A stretch of DNA of 6,021 bases. It comes from Acidobacteriota bacterium (GTDB lineage Bacteria; Acidobacteriota; Thermoanaerobaculia; Multivoradales; SZUA-115). A program made the position numbers and the translations under genes. The stretch spans positions 1 to 6,021 of the forward strand of contig QIHU01000044.1 in the NCBI GenBank assembly GCA_003231035.1. Direction: 5' to 3'. The notes under the pieces were generated by a model. The model was given only the letters and a program-made list of their open reading frames with translations, searched no databases and was not told the DNA's origin. This document shows, one piece after another, positions 1 through 4,733 of this stretch; positions within the stretch are counted from its first letter, which is position 1; every line of letters starts with the position of its first letter.

Positions 1-363
1 GAGCCCGACATGATCTGGGCCAATGTTCAGCTCTTCGCCTTGCAGTCTCTTTACGCTTCTGTGTTTTTCGAGAATGATGTAGGTTGCGACAATCTGCACT
101 ATTTGGATGGTGTCCTGTACCGCAAGTGTTGTGATCGTCACGATCGCTGCTACAGCAAGAATGGCTGCACTTCCAAGTCCTGGTTTACTTTTGCGGAGGG
201 TTGGCGGTGTGTGAAGTGCAACATTGTTGTCGTGGGTTGCTTCGCAGCACTGAGCATCCCTGGTGGAATACCGGGGGTCACCCCGATCGGTCCTCCCACG
301 AATGACTGCAACGATGGTGGCTATTGTCCTCCGTCCTGCTCGACTTGCAGTAGCCCCTACTAG
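1..363 (+). CDS. Phospholipase A2-like secreted protein, 5' partial
   Basis: The frame is open to the left edge. The first ATG (position 10) has no room for a ribosome binding site and no signal peptide follows it, so the true start is probably upstream. Numbering from that ATG, residues 40-48 read CCDRHDRCY, matching the secreted phospholipase A2 His site CCxxHDxC (His44, Asp45). A second block at 67-77, C-x2-C-N-x5-C, resembles the other signature, C-x-C-D-x5-C, but has Asn71 in place of the catalytic Asp and one extra residue. The layout recalls group XII-type PLA2 more than the short bacterial PLA2s. A Gly/Pro-rich linker (about 84-97) leads to a C-terminal four-cysteine tail (98-113) shared with the next gene. 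The family would hydrolyse the sn-2 ester of phospholipids outside the cytoplasm using calcium. With the Asn substitution and no clear glycine-rich calcium loop, it may instead be a binding or degenerate member. The fold call is moderately sure; activity is doubtful. Confidence 0.72.
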   Translation, partial: EPDMIWANVQLFALQSLYASVFFENDVGCDNLHYLDGVLYRKCCDRHDRCYSKNGCTSKSWFTFAEGWRCVKCNIVVVGCFAALSIPGGIPGVTPIGPPTNDCNDGGYCPPSCSTCSSPY

Positions 364-469
364 GCTCCGTCATTGTAACGATCCTGTCGTGGCGAGGAGG
401 TAGCTCCAGTTCGCGATGAGATCCGAGAAGACGCAGTTCGACTATCTATCTGAAGTGGAGATTCCTGAG

Positions 470-1384
470 ATGAAAGACATATTGACTGTAGCAGTAGTTC
501 GAGGGCTCGCACTAGGGCTGGCCCTTCTGGCGGTTGGCGCCGTTTCCACCCAGGCAACTACTGCCTCCTCGCTAGATTTGCACTGGGATCGAGCCATCGT
601 TCAACTTGACGATGCCGTTCTCTTGCTCGACCGCTCCACCCACGCTCAGAACGTTCGCCTGTTCGATAGATCGGGCAGTGAGAGAGCCACCCTGCGAGTG
701 ACCGACTCGACAACGGTGCTCTTCTCGCACGTGAACGGCGAACGGATCTATTTTGACCGGCCAGCCTCCGCCAGCGCGGGGTTGGAGTGGCTCGCGACGC
801 AGAGTTACTTGTTGTGGCGAGACCTTCAGCTTGACATGGCGCGGACCGGCCGGCGCGGTAAAGGCGCTATCGCGGTGCAACAACGAGGTGGCTACGTGCG
901 TGGCGAACGTTCCTCAGCTCTCGAGCCGCCGTTGGCGATGACCGCGCTGGAAGTCACGCTCGGCAAACTCACGGTGCTGGCCCAGCGCGAGTATGGACCG
1001 ATCCTCGCGCGTGGTAACACCGTCTTCGCCGCTCGCACCGCGCGACTTTACGACAGCACTGGCCAGAGGCTAGGAATCGCGCGTTGGTTTGATGATCCAC
1101 GCGTCTTCACGTGGGGCATGCTGGCGCCGGATGGTGGGCTTCAGTCCTCCGTTGCCGATCCACGCAGCGTCCCCGCTAGCCCTGGGCTGGTATGGATGGC
1201 GGCCCAGCTTGTCGAACGCCACGGCTCGGTTACAGAGTGCATTGTGGGTCCCTGCACGCCACCGACCAACCCGCCCTGGCCGCCCGGTCCAGGGCTGCCA
1301 CCCCCCAATGATTGCTCCGCCACGGGGGGATGGTGCCCTCCCGAGTGCTTCGACTGCACGGGTCCTACCGTGCCTGAGTTCTGA
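470..1384 (+). CDS. Exported protein of unknown function with internal repeat and Cys-rich tail
   Basis: A 304-residue protein with no family I recognise. The ATG at 470 is preferred over an in-frame ATG at 416: it has GTGGAG nine bases upstream and begins directly with a signal peptide (hydrophobic 5-25, possible cleavage after TQA at 27-29). The 416 start would bury that signal behind 18 polar residues and its GGAGG lies 15 bases away. The mature part has two related segments, about 61-112 and 190-248. Each opens with RLFD or RLYD plus a Ser/Gly turn, passes an aromatic strand-like stretch, and ends in GLEWLATQ or GLVWMAAQ after a DRP/DPR element. All six cysteines lie after residue 256, in a Pro-rich linker and a tail (280-296) matching the end of the upstream protein. 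It probably shares that protein's transcript and surface or extracellular destination. Function is not assigned. Confidence 0.85.
   Translation: MKDILTVAVVRGLALGLALLAVGAVSTQATTASSLDLHWDRAIVQLDDAVLLLDRSTHAQNVRLFDRSGSERATLRVTDSTTVLFSHVNGERIYFDRPASASAGLEWLATQSYLLWRDLQLDMARTGRRGKGAIAVQQRGGYVRGERSSALEPPLAMTALEVTLGKLTVLAQREYGPILARGNTVFAARTARLYDSTGQRLGIARWFDDPRVFTWGMLAPDGGLQSSVADPRSVPASPGLVWMAAQLVERHGSVTECIVGPCTPPTNPPWPPGPGLPPPNDCSATGGWCPPECFDCTGPTVPEF
650..1213 (+). repeat. Diverged internal protein repeat in the exported unknown gene
   Basis: Residues 61-112 (650-805) and 190-248 (1037-1213) align by eye. Paired landmarks are VRLFDRSG/ARLYDSTG, then FDRPASASAG/ADPRSVPASPG, then LEWLATQ/LVWMAAQ. 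The copies are well diverged at the DNA level, so this is an old domain duplication rather than a recent tandem repeat. Confidence 0.55.
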
Positions 1385-1404
1385 TTCCGAAATCACCGTA
1401 GACC

Positions 1405-1446
1405 ATGAGGCCACGGCTCCCGCAAGGGGTCGTGGCCTTGTCTCTA
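1405..1446 (+). terminator. Hairpin terminator after the first two genes
   Basis: Bases 1407-1420 pair with 1426-1439 to give a 14-bp stem (three G-U pairs) around the loop CGCAA. It is followed by the weak T-rich stretch TTGTCTCT. It lies 20 bases past the stop at 1384 and separates the two-gene unit from the downstream operon. Confidence 0.72.
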
Positions 1447-1574
1447 TGTGCCCTGAAGTTTCGCCTTTGGCTTGATCCAATGCACGGTCTGGTGTCGCCT
1501 TAAACACTGACAGGGAATAGTGAGAGGTTGGGCTCGGTGCTTCACCGAGTACGCTACTTTGGAGGGAAGGCGCG

Positions 1575-2183
1575 ATGCGAGTAATTTGGGTTCGTGGCGT
1601 GTGGGTTCTGGTACTGCTGGCGATACTTGGTTTCGGTGGGTGGGCGGCATTGCGGCTTCAAGATCGCGCACCACAGGAAGCGATGGCCGTGCTACCAGCC
1701 ATCGAGCTATCCAACCTGGACGGAATTCCGGTTGCGCTCGCGAGAAAGGCTGAGGGCAGATTAGCGATCCTGTTTGTTTCAGTCGACTGCGATCACTGCC
1801 GCCAACAGATTCTCGCGCTCAATCGGGCGCCGGAGACGGTGACGGAACCTCGGTTCCGCGCGGTCGAGTTGGTAGCGGTTACCTTGGAAGACGCTCGTCA
1901 GGCGAGAGACTTCCAGCAGCGGCTGAATATCGACATTCCACTGCTGGCGCAAGGTCGAGCGCTGGCTGGGGCTCTCGGCCTACGCGGCGTGCCAGCTCTA
2001 GTCCTGGTCGATGCCGAGGGTGCTGTTGTGTATCACCACCAGGGTCGACGAAGCTCACGTTTTGTTGCTCTCTTGTTGGATCGCTTCGCGCGAGGCAAGG
2101 GCTTGTCGGAGTCGGAACTTTGGGCGGCTTACAACGCTCCCACCGCCGCCTCACCAGTTGACGGAGGTCGCGATGAGTCCTAA
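1575..2183 (+). CDS. Membrane-anchored thioredoxin-fold (TlpA/redoxin-like) protein
   Basis: A 202-residue thiol-disulfide oxidoreductase-like protein. The ATG at 1575 has GGAGG nine bases and AAGG four bases upstream. Residues 8-26 form a single transmembrane anchor after an Arg-bearing N-terminus, which predicts the domain lies outside the cytoplasmic membrane. The thioredoxin-like domain spans about 40-170. A beta strand leads into the active site CDHC at 72-75, and the expected cis-proline is in GVP (138-140) before the strand LVLVD. The spacing fits TlpA/ResA-like redoxins. In this operon the likely clients are the three downstream peptides, each with a single cysteine pair; whether it oxidises, reduces or isomerises them is inference. 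The gene overlaps the next by 11 bases, implying translational coupling. Alternatives are a general periplasmic reductase or a cytochrome-c-biogenesis type protein. The fold is confident, the client inferred. Confidence 0.88.
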   Translation: MRVIWVRGVWVLVLLAILGFGGWAALRLQDRAPQEAMAVLPAIELSNLDGIPVALARKAEGRLAILFVSVDCDHCRQQILALNRAPETVTEPRFRAVELVAVTLEDARQARDFQQRLNIDIPLLAQGRALAGALGLRGVPALVLVDAEGAVVYHHQGRRSSRFVALLLDRFARGKGLSESELWAAYNAPTAASPVDGGRDES

Positions 2184-2727
2184 CCGCCTGTTCGCTGGTC
2201 TCGCGGTGGCGACCATTCTCATCCTCGCCGCCGCGACGCCCTGGTTTGTTCACGAGCTGGTCGCCGATCCCGAACTCGGCGAGCGACTCGATGCCTGGTG
2301 GCTCGGTGGCCGCTACCTTGGTGAGGACGGAGTGATCCGGCAGCGCACGGCTTCGGATTGCGGTGTGACCTGTCTTGAGATGGTTCTGGAACGACGTGGT
2401 ACTCCGGTCGCAATCGAGCAACTTCGCCTGCTTGCCGGCACCGACGCGGTAGGCAGTTCGCTCCTCGGTTTGCGCAAAGCAGCGCGTGCGTCAGGTCTTC
2501 AAGCGACCACCTGGCGCATCAGTCGGGACGACTTCGCCGCCTTGCCGCTACCGGCTATCGCCTTCTTCGGCGGCAACCACTTCGTGGTGCTCGATCACTG
2601 GACGCCCGAGGGCGATGTGGTGGTGCTCGATCCGGCCCGTGGCCGCTTGGTTTTCTCAACTCGACAGCTATTTCGACACTGGAACGGCGAAACGCTAGTG
2701 ATCGAACCGTTTAGGCCTCAGATCTAG
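2173..2727 (+). CDS. Stand-alone membrane-anchored C39 (double-glycine) peptidase
   Basis: A 184-residue cysteine peptidase of family C39, the fold that removes double-glycine leaders from bacteriocin precursors. The ATG at 2173 has GGAGG at 2163-2167, five bases away and inside the preceding gene; longer in-frame starts would add 54 residues that look like antisense noise and hide the membrane anchor. Residues 6-24 form a transmembrane segment, followed by the catalytic domain. The oxyanion Gln57 and nucleophile Cys63 lie in QRTASDCG, continuing VTCLEM. The catalytic His136 is in GNHFVVLDHW and Asp153 in VVVLDPARG. All three catalytic positions are present. C39 domains are usually the N-terminal part of ABC exporters (PCAT). 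Here there is no ABC domain, and the N-in anchor puts the peptidase outside the cytoplasmic membrane. The expected substrates are the three precursors encoded from 3547 to 4559, which carry LVGG or LVGA sites. Confidence 0.92.
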   Translation: MSPNRLFAGLAVATILILAAATPWFVHELVADPELGERLDAWWLGGRYLGEDGVIRQRTASDCGVTCLEMVLERRGTPVAIEQLRLLAGTDAVGSSLLGLRKAARASGLQATTWRISRDDFAALPLPAIAFFGGNHFVVLDHWTPEGDVVVLDPARGRLVFSTRQLFRHWNGETLVIEPFRPQI

Positions 2728-2758
2728 ATCAGAAGTTGCTCTACCCAAGGAGATCGCG

Positions 2759-3448
2759 ATGACTACGTCCACTCTAGCCGCGCCAATGCTCGGCGCTTTC
2801 GACATCCTCCTGGCGCCCCGCGACGCCTACCGGCGACTGGACCAGAGAGCCTCGTGGTTGATTCCACTCTTTCTGGTCGCGTTGGGAACGATCTTGGTAC
2901 AGCGCGCGATGTTGCCGTACGTGTTGCGGGTACTGGAACTCACGATGCCGGTGGGTACCGAGCCGGAGCAGATCGAGGCTGCACTGCGCATGACACAGTT
3001 GATGAACCAGCTCGGCTGGATCACGGTGCCCCTCCTGTTGCCGCTGAAGTGGTTGCTGGGGGCCTTACTGATGGCTGGGGCATGCATCGCACTCGATGTT
3101 CAGATCGAACGCCGTCCTTTGTTCGCACTCCTGGCCCAGGTGTCGGTCGTCGGATTGCTCCAACAGATCACAGTCTGGATGATCGTGGTGAGTCGCGGCG
3201 AGGGTGTTGCAACGGTGGCTGACCTTGATCCGGCGCTCGGCTTTCAGCTGCTGGTTCCCAGTTTGGAGGGGATTGCTCTGGCGGTGGCCCAGACATTCTC
3301 ATTCTTCACCCTGTGGTGGATCGCGCTGCTAGTGATGGGAGTGGCGCACCGCTCGGGGTGCTCACTCAAGAAAGCCTTCGCGGTGGTCAGCCCCTTGTGG
3401 CTACTGCTCTTGATCTTTCGAATCGGCTTGGCGGCCTTTCAGGCCTGA
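2759..3448 (+). CDS. Yip1-family multi-pass membrane protein
   Basis: A 229-residue integral membrane protein. The start has a near-perfect AAGGAG at 2747-2752, six bases upstream. The N-terminus reads FDILLAPRDAYRRL, then RASWLIPLFLV, the typical opening of bacterial Yip1-domain proteins (a short amphipathic lead with Pro-Arg, then the first membrane span). Five spans are visible at about 33-52, 87-113, 121-145, 172-196 and 203-224, with an acidic loop between the first two. The family has no settled biochemical role in bacteria; eukaryotic relatives act in membrane trafficking. It sits 31 bases after the C39 peptidase and 98 bases before the first precursor, so it belongs to the same unit. 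In this setting it could be an immunity protein or part of peptide release, but that rests on position only. The family call is fairly sure, the role open. Confidence 0.75.
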   Translation: MTTSTLAAPMLGAFDILLAPRDAYRRLDQRASWLIPLFLVALGTILVQRAMLPYVLRVLELTMPVGTEPEQIEAALRMTQLMNQLGWITVPLLLPLKWLLGALLMAGACIALDVQIERRPLFALLAQVSVVGLLQQITVWMIVVSRGEGVATVADLDPALGFQLLVPSLEGIALAVAQTFSFFTLWWIALLVMGVAHRSGCSLKKAFAVVSPLWLLLLIFRIGLAAFQA

Positions 3449-3476
3449 CCGCCGGCTGATCAGAAGGGAAGCGGCA

Positions 3477-3545
3477 ATGAAGCCTCTGCTCGTTGCCTTG
3501 GGGAAAACAGTGGTCGGTAGACCACGCACAATTTGGAGGAAGTGA
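3477..3545 (+). CDS. Possible 22-residue leader ORF before the first precursor
   Basis: A short frame with ATG at 3477 preceded by GAAGGGAAG. It ends in a TGA one base before the ATG of the first precursor gene. The product would be MKPLLVALGKTVVGRPRTIW followed by two basic residues. It could couple or tune translation of the precursor, or be a chance frame; nothing confirms expression. Confidence 0.22.
   Translation: MKPLLVALGKTVVGRPRTIWRK
3510..3525 (+). promoter_or_regulatory. Small hairpin before the first precursor's ribosome binding site
   Basis: GTGGTC (3510-3515) pairs perfectly with GACCAC (3520-3525) around a GGTA loop, nine bases upstream of the GGAGG at 3535-3539. It is placed where an mRNA hairpin could affect stability or translation. 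Six base pairs can arise by chance. Confidence 0.25.
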
Positions 3546-3546
3546 C

Positions 3547-3822
3547 ATGAAGAAAGTATTGAGCCTTGTTCTTGCCCTGGCGGTCTTTTCGACTCTGGCC
3601 ATGGCCGGAGCGCAAGGCGTTACCGTGAGTTACGAGATGACCGGAGCCGAGAGCGATTCGTTGGTGGGTGCAGGAAGCTGGAGTGATTTTCTCACTGGCT
3701 TGGCCTGTGGACTGGGCACGGTTGCGGTCATCGCGGGCGTTGCAACCGGCGCGGGTGCGGTTGTCAGTCTTGCCGCTGCATCCGGTGTGGCCGCGACCTG
3801 CGCCGCCGCCATAGGGATTTGA
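3547..3822 (+). CDS. Bacteriocin-like precursor 1, Sec signal plus LVGA site
   Basis: A 91-residue precursor. The ATG at 3547 has GGAGG seven bases upstream; an in-frame ATG at 3493 would add 18 residues ahead of a perfect signal peptide and is rejected. Residues 1-20 form a classic Sec signal (MKKV, hydrophobic run, AMA at 18-20). A propeptide with three acidic residues (21-42) ends in LVGA (39-42), an acceptable double-glycine-type site since C39 enzymes cut after GG, GA or GS. The predicted core (43-91, 49 residues) begins GSWSDF. It has only one charged residue and no Lys or Arg, carries GxxxG motifs (51-55, 64-68), and has two cysteines at 54 and 85. This composition resembles membrane-active class II bacteriocins, notably pairs that assemble through GxxxG. 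No homolog is recalled. The cut could also follow Gly43. Confidence 0.8.
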   Translation: MKKVLSLVLALAVFSTLAMAGAQGVTVSYEMTGAESDSLVGAGSWSDFLTGLACGLGTVAVIAGVATGAGAVVSLAAASGVAATCAAAIGI

Positions 3823-3826
3823 AGGG

Positions 3827-3844
3827 GCCTGATAGGCGTTTTTT
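3827..3844 (+). terminator. Weak attenuator-like hairpin with T-run
   Basis: GCCT (3827-3830) and AGGC (3834-3837) enclose GAT and are followed by G and six T residues (3839-3844), five bases after the first precursor's stop. The four-bp stem is too short for an efficient terminator. It could give partial termination, making the first peptide more abundant than the next two. Confidence 0.3.
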
Positions 3845-3898
3845 GATCCGAAATCGGTTCGTAGTTTCAAGAATTTGGACTGAAAAAGGAGATGTTCC

Positions 3899-4198
3899 AT
3901 GTTTGGCAAGACAATCTCGGTATTCCGGAAGCCGGCTGCGTTCTTGATGGTTGCGGCTTTCCTGTTTGGGTTGGTGGTAACCAATGTTGCAATCGCTGAC
4001 GATCTGACTCTGGCTATCGGCGATCCCGAAGCGATCGAGTTGGTGGGTGGCGTTGAGGCTCCCTCTGCTCCCTGCGGGATCGCGGTAGGGCTGGCTATCG
4101 GCGGCCTTGTCGCCGCGGGGACGATCGCCACGGGTGGCCTCGGTTTTGCGTTGCTCGCCTCGATCGGCCTTCATGCGACGGCGGCTCTTTGTATCTGA
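3899..4198 (+). CDS. Bacteriocin-like precursor 2, Sec signal plus LVGG site
   Basis: A 99-residue precursor. AAGGAG at 3886-3891 lies seven bases before the ATG. The basic N-terminus (Lys4, Arg10, Lys11) precedes a hydrophobic segment ending at an AIA signal peptidase site (31-33). A propeptide of 18 residues (34-51) with four acidic side chains follows, ending ELVGG, close to the classic double-glycine leader pattern with Leu and Glu before GG. The predicted core (52-99, 48 residues) begins VEAPSAPCG and ends LCI. It has cysteines at 59 and 98, repeated GxxxG spacing (60-64-68), one Glu, one His, and no Lys or Arg. Its leader is clearly paralogous to that of the next gene, while the cores differ. 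The product is probably a disulfide-closed, membrane-active peptide; target and activity are unknown. Confidence 0.85.
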   Translation: MFGKTISVFRKPAAFLMVAAFLFGLVVTNVAIADDLTLAIGDPEAIELVGGVEAPSAPCGIAVGLAIGGLVAAGTIATGGLGFALLASIGLHATAALCI

Positions 4199-4370
4199 TC
4201 GCCCGTCGCAGCTTGGTAGAGGGTTCAGCTTGCTGAGCCAGTCATTGCCTTTGTCCAAGAAGGAGGATTCGATGTTGAAAGCAAGGAAGTTGACAACTCG
4301 TAGGCCCGTTGCATTGCTCTTGATGGTGGCCTTTCTAGTCGGCCTCGTGGTTACGAACGTAGCCGTGGCC
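3926..4370 (+). repeat. Tandem paralogous leaders of precursors 2 and 3
   Basis: Codons 10-33 of the two genes (3926-3997 and 4299-4370) align without gaps, and 16 of the 24 residues are identical, including an unbroken GLVVTNVA (24-31). The GG pair falls at residues 50-51 in both. The core regions show no comparable identity, so a duplication has kept the leader while the core diverged. Confidence 0.85.
4222..4239 (+). promoter_or_regulatory. Intergenic hairpin between precursors 2 and 3
   Basis: GGTTCAG (4222-4228) pairs with CTGAGCC (4233-4239) with one wobble pair, around a CTTG loop. No T-run follows, so it is more likely an mRNA stability or processing element than a terminator. Confidence 0.35.
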
Positions 4371-4559
4371 AGTGATTCGAGCAGTGCAATGGCTGATGGT
4401 GAGGCTCGTGGTCTGGTTGGTGGATTTGGCCTCTCTTGTGAGCAGGCCACCGCCGCCGTGGCGGCCGCGGTGGCTGTCGCCTCTGGTGGCGGACCGGTCA
4501 CCGCGGCAGCGGTCGCCGTGGCAGGTGGCCTCTGGTTGATTGGCAAGTGCATGTTCTAA
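4272..4559 (+). CDS. Bacteriocin-like precursor 3, Sec signal plus LVGG site
   Basis: A 95-residue precursor. The ATG at 4272 has AGGAGG at 4261-4266, five bases away; the frame upstream of it overlaps precursor 2 and is not credible. A basic N-terminus (five Lys/Arg within 1-11) precedes a hydrophobic segment ending in AVA (31-33). The propeptide 34-51 contains Asp and Glu and ends GLVGG. The predicted core (52-95, 44 residues) begins FGLSCEQ and ends GKCMF, with cysteines at 56 and 93 close to each end. A long Ala/Val/Gly-rich centre contains GGGP (72-75). It has one Glu and one Lys. The leader is shared with precursor 2, but the core is not. With the membrane thioredoxin-like and C39 proteins upstream, it is read as the third peptide of a disulfide-bonded, double-glycine-processed set. 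It could act with one of its neighbours as a two-peptide bacteriocin. Confidence 0.84.
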   Translation: MLKARKLTTRRPVALLLMVAFLVGLVVTNVAVASDSSSAMADGEARGLVGGFGLSCEQATAAVAAAVAVASGGGPVTAAAVAVAGGLWLIGKCMF

Positions 4560-4599
4560 GAGTGCTTATCTAGCAAGACTTTCGTGAACAGATGGGGTC

Positions 4600-4640
4600 G
4601 GCCGATCCGGTCAGCAGGTCTGTTGGCCGGGTCGGCCTTC
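4600..4640 (+). terminator. Probable terminator hairpin after the precursor genes
   Basis: GGCCGATCCGG (4600-4610) pairs fully with CCGGGTCGGCC (4627-4637), 11 bp with one G-U pair, around a 16-base loop. Only TTC follows, so a T-tract is lacking. Its position 40 bases past the last precursor and before an unrelated gene supports an operon end. Confidence 0.5.
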
Positions 4641-4713
4641 GCTTCTCCCACAAGAGTTCTTTGGCAAGAGGAACCGTAACCCCACTTCGGGATTCTGATC
4701 ACTTAGCTCCGAC

Positions 4714-4730
4714 AGTTGCGGTAAGTTGCG
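4714..4730 (+). promoter_or_regulatory. Ten-base-spaced direct repeat before the TorD-like gene
   Basis: AGTTGCG occurs at 4714-4720 and again at 4724-4730, one helical turn apart and ending three bases before the start codon. It overlaps the place where a ribosome binding site should be. It could be an operator or a chance repeat. Confidence 0.22.
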
Positions 4731-4733
4731 CCC

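Noticed and set aside
416..469. Longer start for the exported unknown protein
   Set aside because: Poor ribosome binding site spacing, and it would place 18 polar residues before the signal peptide.
1447..1560. Sigma-70 promoter for the peptide operon
   Set aside because: TTGATC at 1472 and TTAAAC at 1500 are 22 bases apart, too far for a normal promoter. A promoter is expected here, but I cannot place it.
2011..2172. 54-codon N-terminal extension of the C39 peptidase
   Set aside because: It overlaps the thioredoxin-like gene in a second frame, whereas ATG 2173 has a good GGAGG and exposes a membrane anchor.
3460..4131. Minus-strand 223-codon frame
   Set aside because: Same antisense effect; no start signal or recognisable domain, and it crosses two supported genes.
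3764..4552. Minus-strand 262-codon frame across the precursor genes
   Set aside because: It is antisense to three plus-strand genes with good ribosome binding sites and conserved leaders. The translation is Ala/Thr/Pro-rich low complexity, as expected from complementing Gly/Ala codons.
3547..4559. Lanthipeptide or other heavily modified RiPP reading of the precursors
   Set aside because: No modification enzyme is encoded in the window and the cores are Cys-poor (two each), so simple disulfide-bonded peptides are the better reading.
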